Assembly (NCBI GenBank): GCA_965200925.1
Contig: OZ241738.1
Coordinates: 1,178,001-1,242,000 of the forward strand
From: WTGU01 sp965200925
GTDB lineage: Bacteria; Pseudomonadota; Alphaproteobacteria; UBA828
Direction: 5' to 3'
Length of the DNA: 64,000 nucleotides
Shown here: piece by piece, positions 15,850 to 25,662 of the stretch
Position numbering within the stretch: the first letter of the stretch is position 1
Layout: each line of letters opens with the position of its first letter
Program-made: the position numbers and the translations under genes
The notes under the pieces: model-generated
The model's input: only the letters and a program-made list of their open reading frames with translations
What the model was told of the DNA's origin: nothing
Databases searched by the model: none

Positions 15850-16263
15850 CTATCGGAGGAGCGGGCGGTTGCGGCGGATGGTCGGCGCCGGCGCCGTGCG
15901 GGCGATCAGGGTTTCGAGGGCGCGCATGGTTTCGGCATGGCGGCGTTCGTCGGCCTGCATGGCTTCGGCATGGCGCTGGTCGCCGGCATGCATGGCTTCG
16001 TCATGGCGGCGCATGGCTTCCGTATGCCGGCGCATGGCTTCGGCGTGGCGCTGGTCGCCGGCTTGCATGGCTTCGGTATGCCGGCGTTCGTCGGCTTCAC
16101 GCTGCTGGTCGAGGATGCCGGCCCGGTCCTTGTTGGCGCGGACCATGGCGCGGATGCCGTGCCATATGCCGCCGGCGGCGACGGACGCGGCGATGGCGGA
16201 AACGACGGAAGCGGCGGCGCTGACGATGGCGGGGTCGATCATGGCGGGGGCTCCGTTCGGCAA
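15850..16263 (-). CDS. Small membrane-anchored coiled-coil protein, copy 1, 137 aa
   Basis: Function unknown. An N-terminal segment rich in Ala/Val/Ile (DPAIVSAAASVVSAIAAS, followed by VAAGGIWHGI) is a probable membrane helix. Beyond it is a charged helix with repeats of the form RRHTEAM/DQRHAEAM (about residues 57-112), likely a coiled coil, and a basic tail (RRNRPLLR). Tandem copy 2 (16360-16689) has the same start and end but fewer repeats. The start is ATG 16263, although ATG 16242 (MIDPAIV, GGAG eight bases upstream) fits the paralogue equally well. It is followed by the zinc-ribbon gene. It could be a membrane scaffold or holin-like protein; nothing decides this. Confidence 0.65.
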   Translation of the reverse strand: MPNGAPAMIDPAIVSAAASVVSAIAASVAAGGIWHGIRAMVRANKDRAGILDQQREADERRHTEAMQAGDQRHAEAMRRHTEAMRRHDEAMHAGDQRHAEAMQADERRHAETMRALETLIARTAPAPTIRRNRPLLR

Positions 16264-16307
16264 CCATCGCGGTCATATGCAGATAGTATGATTGTCGGGC
16301 GGCCGGT

Positions 16308-16358
16308 CAAGGGAACCGGCAGGCGTCGCGGGCGCAGTCCCGATTCATGGGGCGCCAT
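16308..16358 (-). pseudogene. Deleted copy of the zinc-ribbon gene
   Basis: Directly after the stop of coiled-coil copy 2, at the same spacing as copy 1, ATGGCGCC is followed by CATGAATCGGGACTGCGCCC and GCGACGCCTGCC. These match the first codons and the C-terminal MNWRRARDAY region of the 66-aa gene. The cysteine-rich middle is missing. This shows that a two-gene unit was duplicated and the second zinc-ribbon copy then lost its core. Confidence 0.65.
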
Positions 16359-16359
16359 G

Positions 16360-16689
16360 CTATCGGGGGAGCGGGCGGTTGCGGCGGAGGGTCGGCGCCG
16401 GCGCCGTGCGGGCGATCAGGGTTTCGAGGGCGCGGCGCTGGTCGGCGAGCGCGGCCATCGTTTCGGCATGGCGCTGGTCGCCGGCCTGCATGGCTTCGGT
16501 ATGCCGGCGTTCGTCGGCTTCGCGCTGCTGGTCGAGGATGCCGGCCCGGTCCTTGTTGGCGCGGACCATGGCGCGGATGCCGTGCCATATGCCGACGGCG
16601 GCGACGGAGGCGGCGATGGCGGAAACGACGGAAGCGGCGGCGCTGACGATGGCGGGGTCGATCATGGCGGGGGCTTCTATCGTGGTCAT
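16360..16689 (-). CDS. Small membrane-anchored coiled-coil protein, copy 2, 109 aa
   Basis: Paralogue of the gene at 15850-16263. Residues 9-60 are almost identical (MIDPAIVSAAASVVSAIAAS, then GIWHGIRAMVRANKDR), giving the same membrane helix and start of the charged helix. The coiled-coil repeat section is shorter (EAMQAGDQRHAETMAALADQ) and the tail RRNRPLPR is conserved. ATG 16689 is used here; upstream the two copies share a CATACTAT-GCATATGACC segment, a duplicated promoter region. Difference in repeat number between copies suggests expansion and contraction. Function unknown. Confidence 0.65.
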   Translation of the reverse strand: MTTIEAPAMIDPAIVSAAASVVSAIAASVAAVGIWHGIRAMVRANKDRAGILDQQREADERRHTEAMQAGDQRHAETMAALADQRRALETLIARTAPAPTLRRNRPLPR

Positions 16690-16827
16690 ATGCATGTGGT
16701 CATATGCATATAGTATGATTTTCGGGCAGCGGGTCGAGGGAAAATGCATGGGGCGGAAAAAATTTCGCGCGGCGATGGCGGCGCGCGGCCCGGTCGCGTC
16801 ACCCGAGGCGCGGCAGAGCGCGCGCCG

Positions 16828-17163
16828 GTGAGCCGCCGCGCGCTCTGCCGCCTCGACGCGATCCCCGACCCGGGTTCCAGAGGCTTCGCCATCGGCACGG
16901 AGGCCGGGACGATCTCGCTCTTCGTCGTGCGCGCAGGCGGAACGGTGGCCGCCTACGAGAACAGCTGCCCCCATACCGGCGGCCCCCTCGACTGGGTGCC
17001 CGGCCGGTTTCTCACCCGCGAGAAGGACCGCATCCTCTGTGCCACCCACGGCGCGCTGTTCCGCATCGCGGACGGCGCCTGCCTCTCCGGCCCCTGCGCC
17101 GGCGAGAGGCTGCGGGCGCTCCCCGTCTCGATCGCGGACGGGATGGTCGCCGTCGACCTGTAA
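16828..17163 (+). CDS. Rieske-type [2Fe-2S] ferredoxin
   Basis: A soluble Rieske protein of about 111 residues. The cluster ligands are in SCPHTGGPL (C-x-H) and CATHGALF (C-x2-H), separated by the usual spacer, with the later GACLSGPC segment of small Rieske domains. Such proteins pass electrons to oxygenases or other redox partners; the partner is not identifiable here. GTG 16828 is chosen because homology-like sequence begins there (VSRRALCRLDAIPDPGSRGF). An in-frame ATG at 16744 would add a low-complexity N-terminus lying in the divergent promoter region. It is followed after 71 bases by acetyl-CoA synthetase on the same strand. Confidence 0.85.
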   Translation: MSRRALCRLDAIPDPGSRGFAIGTEAGTISLFVVRAGGTVAAYENSCPHTGGPLDWVPGRFLTREKDRILCATHGALFRIADGACLSGPCAGERLRALPVSIADGMVAVDL

Positions 17164-17234
17164 CGCGCTATACTCCCGCCGCGAAGGCGCGCCGCCCACC
17201 AGCGCGCCGGCCGCCAGTGAAGCGAGAGGCGACG

Positions 17235-19175
<1,941 letters not shown>

Positions 19176-19180
19176 CGCCG

Positions 19181-20695
19181 ATGGCCGGCCCGACGACGCT
19201 GGCGGCGCTTCTGGCGCGGGGCGCCCCCCGCGACGCGGCGATCGAAGCACCCGGCAGGGCGCCCCTTTCCTACGGCGCTCTCGCGGCCCTGGCGGCGCGC
19301 ACCGGGGAAGCGCTGCGCCGCGGCGGCATCGGGCACGGCGACCGGGTGGCGATCGTCCTTCCCAACGGCCCGGAGATGGCCGCCGCCTTCCTCGCCGTCG
19401 CCGCCACCGCGACGGCGGCGCCCCTCAACCCCGCCTTTCGCGCCGACGAGTTCGCCTTCTACCTGAAGGATCTCCGGGCGCGGGCGCTGATCCTGCCGGC
19501 GGGCGCGACGGGGCCGGCGGCCCGCGCGGCGGCGCACGCGGGCATCCCCGTCCTCGCCCTCACGCCGGACGAGAAGGCGGGCGCCGGGAGTTTCACCCTC
19601 GCCGTCCCGCCCGCCGCCGCGCGGCCCGGCGGCGGCGCGGACGACGCCGCGCTGGTGCTGCACACCTCCGGCACCACCTCACGGCCCAAGATCGTGCCGC
19701 TCACCGCCGCCAATCTCTGCGCGTCGGCGCGCAACATCGCGGGCTGGCTCGCGCTGGGCCCCGGCGACCGCTGTCTCAACATCATGCCGCTGTTCCACAT
19801 CCACGGGCTGGTGGCGGGCGTGCTCGCCTCGCTCCACGCCGGCGCCCGGGTGGCCTGCGCCCCCGGCTTCAACGCGCTGCGCTTCTTCGGCTGGCTGGAC
19901 GATCTGGCGCCGACCTGGTTCACCGCGGTGCCGACGATGCATCAGGCGATCCTGGCGCGGGCCGGGCGCAACGCCGGGATCGTCGCCCGCCGCCGGCTGC
20001 GCTTCCTGCGCTCTTCCTCCGCGCCGCTGCCGGCGCCGGTGATGACGGCGCTGGAGGCCGCCTTCGACGCGCCGGTCGTCGAATCCTACGGCATGACGGA
20101 GGCGGCCCACCAGATGAGCAGCAACCCGCTGCCGCCGGGCGTCCGCCGGCCCGGCTCGGTCGGCCTCGCCGCCGGCCCCGAGATCGCGGTCCTGGACGCG
20201 GCGGGGCGCGCGCTGGCGCCGGGCGCCGTGGGCGAGGTGGCCATTCGCGGCGACAACGTGACGCGCGGCTACGAGAACAACCCGCGGGCCAACGCCGCGG
20301 CGTTCTCGAACGGCTGGTTCCGCACCGGCGACCAGGGCGTGATCGACGCGGCGGGCCATCTCACCCTCACCGGGCGCCTCAAGGAGATCATCAACCGCGG
20401 CGGCGAGAAGATTGCGCCGCGCGAGGTGGACGACGCGCTGGCGGCCCATCCCGCCGTGGCCCAGGCGGTCGCCTTCGCGCTGCCGCATCCCAAACTCGGC
20501 GAGGAGGTGGCGGCGGTGGTCGTGCTGCACGAGGGCGCGGAGGTCGGGGCGCGCGCGCTCCGGGCGTTCGCCGGCGAAGCGCTCGCCGATTTCAAGGTCC
20601 CCCGCAGAATCCTGATCCGCGACGCGATCCCGAAGGGGGCGACCGGCAAGCTCCAGCGCATCGGCCTCGCCCGCAAGCTCGGCCTGGCAGAATGA
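19181..20695 (+). CDS. AMP-dependent acyl-CoA synthetase/ligase
   Basis: ANL-superfamily enzyme of 504 residues that activates a carboxylic acid to its CoA thioester. Motifs: LVLHTSGTTSRPKIVPLT (AMP-binding), VESYGMTEAAHQM (A5), WFRTGDQGVID and LTGRLKEIINRGGEKIAPRE (hinge), and the catalytic lysine in PKGATGKLQRI. The relatively short N-terminus and GMTEAAHQMSSNPLPP resemble plant and fungal oxalyl-CoA synthetase-like proteins, so a small dicarboxylate is possible, but the substrate cannot be fixed. It begins five bases after acs and its stop overlaps the next gene's ATG (ATGA), so expression is coupled with the reductase that follows. Confidence 0.88.
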   Translation: MAGPTTLAALLARGAPRDAAIEAPGRAPLSYGALAALAARTGEALRRGGIGHGDRVAIVLPNGPEMAAAFLAVAATATAAPLNPAFRADEFAFYLKDLRARALILPAGATGPAARAAAHAGIPVLALTPDEKAGAGSFTLAVPPAAARPGGGADDAALVLHTSGTTSRPKIVPLTAANLCASARNIAGWLALGPGDRCLNIMPLFHIHGLVAGVLASLHAGARVACAPGFNALRFFGWLDDLAPTWFTAVPTMHQAILARAGRNAGIVARRRLRFLRSSSAPLPAPVMTALEAAFDAPVVESYGMTEAAHQMSSNPLPPGVRRPGSVGLAAGPEIAVLDAAGRALAPGAVGEVAIRGDNVTRGYENNPRANAAAFSNGWFRTGDQGVIDAAGHLTLTGRLKEIINRGGEKIAPREVDDALAAHPAVAQAVAFALPHPKLGEEVAAVVVLHEGAEVGARALRAFAGEALADFKVPRRILIRDAIPKGATGKLQRIGLARKLGLAE

Positions 20696-21684
20696 AGGTC
20701 TGCATCGTCGGTGCAGGCGCGATCGGCGGCTATTTCGGCTTCGCGCTCGCAGCGGCCGGCGTCGACGTGGGGCTGATCGCGCGCGGCGCGCATCTCGAGG
20801 CCATGCGCGCGCACGGAGTCCGGGTCCGCAACGGCGACGGCCCCGAGCGCCGGGCGGCCGTGCCCGTGGCCGACGAGCCGGCGGCGTTCGGCCCGCAGGA
20901 CGTCGTCATCGTCACCCTGAAGGCCCATTCGGTGCCCGCCCTGTGCCCGCGCCTGCGCCCCCTTCTCGGGCCCGAGACCGCCGTGGTCACCGCCTCCAAC
21001 GGGATTCCGTGGTGGTACTTCCACGGGCTCGGCGGGCCGCACGAGGGCCGGCGGCTCGAGTCGATCGACCCGGGCGGCGCGCAGTGGGAGACGATCGGCC
21101 CGGCGCGGGCGATCGGCTGCGTCGTCCACACGGCGGCCGAGATCGTCGAGCCGGGCGTCGTCGCCGTGTCCGCCCATCCCGGCCGGAACCGCCTGCCCCT
21201 GGGCGAGCCCGACGGGACGCGGAGCGCGCGGGTGACGGCGCTGAGCAAGGCCTTCATCGGCGCCGGCTTCAAGGCGCCGGTGCGCACCGACATCCGCTCC
21301 GACATCTGGATCAAGCTGTGGGGCAACCTGGCCTTCAACCCGGTCAGCGCCCTCACCGGTGCCACCCTCGCGGACATCGCGCGCGACCGGGGCACCCGCG
21401 CCGTGGTCGAGGCCATGATGCGGGAAGGCCAGACGGTGGGCGAGGCGCTCGGCGCCCGCTTCGCCATCGACGTGGCCCGCCGCATCCGGGGCGCCGAACA
21501 GGTCGGCGCCCACCGCACCTCGATGCTCCAGGACCTGGAGCGCGGCCGGCCGATGGAGATCGACGCGCTGGTGGGCGTGGTCGCCGAACTCGGCCGCCTG
21601 GTCGGCACGCCGACGCCGACCATCGACACCGTCTACCGTCTGGTCAGGCGCCGCGCGGTCGAGGCCGGCTGCTACCCCGGCTGA
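20692..21684 (+). CDS. 2-dehydropantoate 2-reductase family protein (PanE/ApbA-like)
   Basis: NADPH-dependent ketoacid reductase family. The Rossmann motif is CIVGAGAIGGYFG at the N-terminus, then VVIVTLKAHSVP, and the C-terminal helical domain with the catalytic-lysine segment DIWIKLWGNLAFNPVSALTG. Bona fide PanE reduces ketopantoate to pantoate for coenzyme A synthesis; many PanE-like paralogues act on other 2-ketoacids. Coupling by ATGA overlap with a CoA ligase suggests a dedicated catabolic substrate rather than housekeeping pantothenate synthesis, but that is inference. The length of 330 residues is slightly longer than PanE. Confidence 0.85.
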   Translation: MKVCIVGAGAIGGYFGFALAAAGVDVGLIARGAHLEAMRAHGVRVRNGDGPERRAAVPVADEPAAFGPQDVVIVTLKAHSVPALCPRLRPLLGPETAVVTASNGIPWWYFHGLGGPHEGRRLESIDPGGAQWETIGPARAIGCVVHTAAEIVEPGVVAVSAHPGRNRLPLGEPDGTRSARVTALSKAFIGAGFKAPVRTDIRSDIWIKLWGNLAFNPVSALTGATLADIARDRGTRAVVEAMMREGQTVGEALGARFAIDVARRIRGAEQVGAHRTSMLQDLERGRPMEIDALVGVVAELGRLVGTPTPTIDTVYRLVRRRAVEAGCYPG

Positions 21685-21793
21685 GCCCCGTCGAAAGGCG
21701 GTGGCGCGCTCCCGGCGCCACGCTCCCGGTGGCACGGATGACGGCCGGGCGCCGCTTCCCTATCATGGGCGCCGGCGGACGGCGGAGGAAGCG

Positions 21794-24163
21794 ATGGCGC
21801 GGTTCGGAATCGGCCAGTCGGCGCGGCGCAAGGAGGACGACGCCCTGCTCACCGGCGAGGGCGTATTCCAGGACGACGTGGCGCTCGACGGCGAGGCGCA
21901 TGCCTGCTTCGTGCGGGCGCCCCACGCCCACGCGGAGATCGCGGCGATCGACGCAGCGGCGGCGCGTGAGAGCGCGGGCGTTCTCGCCGTCTACACGAGC
22001 GCGGACGCGGACGCGGACGGCCTCGGCACTCTGCCCTGCACGGCCGATGCCTTCGTGGCGCTGACCCGCCCCGACGGCAGCCCCGCCTGCTACCCGCCCA
22101 ACCCGATGCTGGCGCGGGCGCGGGTCCGCCATGTGGGCGAGGCGGTCGCCATGGTCGTCGCCGAGACCCGCGACGCCGCCCGCGACGCGGCGGAACGGGT
22201 GACGGTCGACTACCGGCCCCTTCCCGCGGTGGTGGACGCGGCGGCGGCACGGGCGGACGGTGCGCCGCAACTCTGGGCGGAAGCGCCGGGGAACCTCTCC
22301 TGCGTATGGGAACAGGGCGACCGCGCCGCGACCGACGCCGCGTTCGCGGCCGCCGACCGCGCGGTCGATATCGAACTGGTCAACAACCGCGTGATCGTGA
22401 ACACCATCGAGCCGCGCGGTGCGCTCGGGGCCTACGACCCGGCCACCGGGCGCTACACCCTCCACACCAACAGCCAGCACGTGTTCGGCACACGGCAGAT
22501 CGTCGCCGGCATCCTCGGCATCGGCGAGGACCGGCTCCGGGTCCTCTCCCACGACCTGGGCGGCGGCTTCGGGATGAAGTACTTCACCTATCCCGAGCAG
22601 GTTCTGGTGGCCTGGGCCGCGCGCAGGCTGGGGCGCCCGGTGCGCTGGCTGAGCGGGCGGGCCGAGGGCTTCGTGAGCGACACCCAGGCGCGCGACCACG
22701 TCACGCAGGCGGCGCTGGCGCTGGACGGCGCGGGGCGGTTTCTCGGCCTGCGCGTGCGCACGCTCTGCAATCTCGGCGCCTACGTCTCCAATCTCGGCCC
22801 CATCTCGCCCACCCTGCTCTATACGCGGATGCTGGCGAACGCCTACCGCACGCCGGCGATCCACGCCGAGGTCGAAGGCGTCCTGACCAACACGCTCTTC
22901 ACGGACGCCTATCGCGGCGCCGGCATCCCGGAGGCGAACTACGTCGTCGAGCGGCTGGCGGACAAGGCGGCGGCCGCGCTCGGCCTCTCCCCAGGCGAGA
23001 TGCGCCGGCGCAACGTCATCCCCGCCGGGGCGATGCCCTACAGGGTGCCCCTCGATCTCGTCTACGATTCGGGCGATTACGCCCGCAACCTGGAGGACGG
23101 CATGGCGCTCGCCGACTGGCGGGGCTTCCCGGCCCGGCGCGCCGGGTCGGCGGCGCGGGGCAGGCTGCGCGGCATCGGCATGGCCGTCTACGTCGAATCG
23201 ACGGTGGGCGATCCGTCCGAGCACGTCGCCATCCGGTTCGGCGCGGACGACCGGGTGACCCTCCTGGCCGGAACCCGCGCCTCCGGCCAGGGCCACGCCA
23301 CCACCTATGCCCAGCTTCTCGGGGAGACGCTGGGCATTCCCTTCGAGGCCGTGGACGTCATCGAGGGCGACAGCGACGACCTGCCCGCCGGCGGCGGGAC
23401 CGGCGGCTCGCGCTCCACCTACATGGCGGCGCTGGCCATCGAGGACGGCGCCGCCAAGGTGATCGAGAAAGGCCGGCGCCTCGCCGCCGACCTCCTGGAG
23501 GCGGCGCCGGCCGACATCCGCTTCGCCGACGGCCGCTTCTCGATCGCCGGCACGGACCGGGCGATCGAGATCATGGCCCTGGCGGCGCGGGCGCGCGAGG
23601 CCAGCGCGCCGGCGGGAGAGGAGGCGCCGGGGCTCGATTCGGAAGGCCGCGCGGAAACCGCCGACGGCACCTTCCCGAACGGCTGCCACGTCTGCGAGGT
23701 CGAGGTCGATCCGGAGACCGGCGCGGTGACGATCGCGGGCTACGCCGCGGTCAACGATTTCGGCCGCATCGTCAACCCGCTGCTCGTCGATGGCCAGGTC
23801 CATGGCGGGGTCGCCCAGGGCCTGGGGCAGGCGGTGTTCGAGAACTGCGTCTACGACGCGCGGTCGGGGCAGCTGCTCAGCGGCTCGTTCATGGACTACT
23901 GCCTGCCGCGCGCCGACGACCTGCCCCCGTTCGCGCTGGCGACCAACGACGCGCCGACCGCCCAGAACCCGTTCGGCATCAAGGGCTGCGGCGAGGCGGG
24001 GGCGATTCCCGCTCCCGCGGCCGCGGTGAACGCCGTGCTCGACGCCCTCAAGGAACGCGGCGTCACCCATCTCGACATGCCGCTCACCCCGGAGCGGGTC
24101 TGGCGGGCGCTCGCCGCCGCCCGACCGCACCGCCGGCCGACGACCGAGGGAACGACCGGATGA
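21794..24163 (+). CDS. Xanthine dehydrogenase-family molybdopterin-binding subunit (CoxL-like, form II)
   Basis: Large subunit of a molybdenum hydroxylase, 789 residues, binding the Mo-pterin cytosine dinucleotide cofactor. It opens with GIGQSARRKEDDALLTG, typical of CoxL/aldehyde oxidase large subunits. It has LGGGFGMKYFTYPEQ, the AYRGAGIPEANYVVERL active-site loop and the catalytic glutamate near the C-terminus (GIKGCGEAGAIPAPA). True CO dehydrogenase (form I) carries AYRCSFR, which is absent, so CO oxidation is unlikely; an aldehyde or N-heterocycle substrate is more probable. ATG 21794 follows GGAGGAA. No medium (FAD) or small (2Fe-2S) subunit genes are adjacent, which is unusual. Its stop overlaps the VOC gene (ATGA). 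The maturation operon at 54-60 kb could serve this enzyme. Confidence 0.9.
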   Translation: MARFGIGQSARRKEDDALLTGEGVFQDDVALDGEAHACFVRAPHAHAEIAAIDAAAARESAGVLAVYTSADADADGLGTLPCTADAFVALTRPDGSPACYPPNPMLARARVRHVGEAVAMVVAETRDAARDAAERVTVDYRPLPAVVDAAAARADGAPQLWAEAPGNLSCVWEQGDRAATDAAFAAADRAVDIELVNNRVIVNTIEPRGALGAYDPATGRYTLHTNSQHVFGTRQIVAGILGIGEDRLRVLSHDLGGGFGMKYFTYPEQVLVAWAARRLGRPVRWLSGRAEGFVSDTQARDHVTQAALALDGAGRFLGLRVRTLCNLGAYVSNLGPISPTLLYTRMLANAYRTPAIHAEVEGVLTNTLFTDAYRGAGIPEANYVVERLADKAAAALGLSPGEMRRRNVIPAGAMPYRVPLDLVYDSGDYARNLEDGMALADWRGFPARRAGSAARGRLRGIGMAVYVESTVGDPSEHVAIRFGADDRVTLLAGTRASGQGHATTYAQLLGETLGIPFEAVDVIEGDSDDLPAGGGTGGSRSTYMAALAIEDGAAKVIEKGRRLAADLLEAAPADIRFADGRFSIAGTDRAIEIMALAARAREASAPAGEEAPGLDSEGRAETADGTFPNGCHVCEVEVDPETGAVTIAGYAAVNDFGRIVNPLLVDGQVHGGVAQGLGQAVFENCVYDARSGQLLSGSFMDYCLPRADDLPPFALATNDAPTAQNPFGIKGCGEAGAIPAPAAAVNAVLDALKERGVTHLDMPLTPERVWRALAAARPHRRPTTEGTTG

Positions 24164-24699
24164 CCGCAGGCACCGATCACGTCTTCAGCACCCTGCCCAA
24201 CGGATTCGTCGGTGAGACCCGGCAGATCTGCATCGTCACCCGGGACCTCGACGCCTGCGTGCGCGCCTATGCCGACCGCATGGGGATCGGCCCCTGGTGG
24301 ATTCACGAATACGCGGCGCCGGACCTCCGGGACACCCACTATCGCGGTTCCCCCGGCACCTTCTCCATGCGCCTCGCCCTCGCCTGGACCGGCGCGCTCA
24401 ACTGGGAAGTGATCGAGCCGCTGGACGGCCCCAGCCTCTACCACGACTTCCTCGATGCCCACGGCGAGGGCTTGCAGCATGTGGGCGTGCTTCTCCAGGA
24501 CACCGGGATGGGCTGGGACGCCTGCGTCGCCGCGATCGAGGCGCGCGGCTTCGCCCCGGTCATGGGCGGGCGCTGGCGCGAGGTCCGCTTCTGCTACTTC
24601 CGGACGGAAGAATCGCTGAAGACCACCTTCGAACTGATCCACCGCCCCGACGGCTACGTCCGCCCGGCCCCGCTCCGCTGGTATCCGGCCCGGGACTGA
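24160..24699 (+). CDS. VOC-family (glyoxalase / methylmalonyl-CoA epimerase-like) protein
   Basis: A 179-residue vicinal-oxygen-chelate protein. The first half carries QICIVTRDLDACVRAYADRM followed by IGPWWIHEY; the second has LQHVGVLL and the metal-ligand-like FCYFRTEESLKTTFELIHRP. The fold binds a divalent metal and catalyses epimerisation, isomerisation or ring cleavage. The ATG at 24160 overlaps the stop of the molybdenum hydroxylase gene, so it is coexpressed with it and likely acts in the same catabolic route. The next gene is on the opposite strand, so this ends the operon that began with acs or the acyl-CoA ligase. Confidence 0.82.
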   Translation: MTAGTDHVFSTLPNGFVGETRQICIVTRDLDACVRAYADRMGIGPWWIHEYAAPDLRDTHYRGSPGTFSMRLALAWTGALNWEVIEPLDGPSLYHDFLDAHGEGLQHVGVLLQDTGMGWDACVAAIEARGFAPVMGGRWREVRFCYFRTEESLKTTFELIHRPDGYVRPAPLRWYPARD

Positions 24700-24736
24700 A
24701 ACCGGGACCGACAGGCCGCCGCCTGCGCCGCCGTCC

Positions 24737-25543
24737 TCACCGTCCGCGCCACACCGGCGTGCGCTTTTCGAGGAAGGCGGCGATTCCCTCGCGCGCGTCC
24801 TCGGCCTGGATCGTCCGGTAGATCACCTCGCCGGCGTAGTCGTAAGCGCGCGCGCGATCCATCTCGAGCTGGCGGTAGAACGATTCCTTGCCCTGGGCCA
24901 CGGCGTAGGCCGAGCGCCCGGCGATCTCCCGCGCCGCCTCCGCCACCGCCTCTTCGAGCTTCTCCGGCGCGACGACCGCGCTGACGAGGCCCATGCGGAA
25001 CGCCGTCTCCGCGCTCGTGAGCTTCCCCGTGAGCAGCATCTGCATGGCGTGCTTGGGCGCGACGGCGCGGCTCAGGGCCACCTGCGGCGCATGGCACCAG
25101 AAGCCGATGTTCACGCCGGGCGTCGCGAACTTCGCCTCCGACGAGGCATAGACGAGATCGCAACTGGCGACGAGCTCGCAGCCGGCCGCCGTGGCGATGC
25201 CGTGCACCCGCGCGATCACCGGCTGCGGCAGGGCGATCAGGCTCTGCATCATGCGCGAACAGGCGATGGTGGCGGCGCGCTTGGTCTCCGGCGCCTCCAT
25301 GGCCGCGAGCGATTCGTTCAGGTCGTGGCCGGTGCAGAACAGCCGCCCCGCCGCCGCCAGGACCACGACCCGCACGCCGCGATCCTCCGCGATGTCGTCG
25401 AGCGCATCCTGCAATTCACGGACCAGCCGGTGGGACAGGCTGTTGCCCGACTCGGGCCGGTTCAGGGTGAGCGTCGCGACGCCGCCTTCGTCGTGCCGCA
25501 GCAACACCCCCGCCGGCAATTCCACGATCGCATCGGCAGCCAT
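24737..25543 (-). CDS. Enoyl-CoA hydratase/isomerase-family protein (ECHDC3-like)
   Basis: Crotonase fold, 268 residues. The oxyanion-hole segments are recognisable: GRLFCTGHDLNE and HGIATAAGCELVASCDLVYA. In classical hydratase a second glutamate sits in the PExxLG motif; here the aligned stretch is ATPGVNIGFWCHAP with no glutamate, as in mitochondrial ECHDC3-like proteins. Standard hydratase chemistry is therefore doubtful and a different acyl-CoA reaction or a non-hydratase role is likely. The gene is convergent with the VOC gene and divergent from the UvrD-type helicase. Confidence 0.85.
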   Translation of the reverse strand: MAADAIVELPAGVLLRHDEGGVATLTLNRPESGNSLSHRLVRELQDALDDIAEDRGVRVVVLAAAGRLFCTGHDLNESLAAMEAPETKRAATIACSRMMQSLIALPQPVIARVHGIATAAGCELVASCDLVYASSEAKFATPGVNIGFWCHAPQVALSRAVAPKHAMQMLLTGKLTSAETAFRMGLVSAVVAPEKLEEAVAEAAREIAGRSAYAVAQGKESFYRQLEMDRARAYDYAGEVIYRTIQAEDAREGIAAFLEKRTPVWRGR

Positions 25544-25662
25544 CGCCCCCTCCCCGCCTGTCGCGTCCGGAGGGCGAATGCTACCATCATCTGCAACGGA
25601 ACGCTCGGGCGCAGACCCGCCGCCTCACCGAGTCGGAGACCGGCTCGGCAAGAGCAGCACGG

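Noticed and set aside
21794..24163. True CO dehydrogenase large subunit (form I CoxL)
   Set aside because: The form I active-site motif AYRCSFR is absent; the sequence has AYRGAG, as in form II-like hydroxylases, and CoxM/CoxS are not adjacent.
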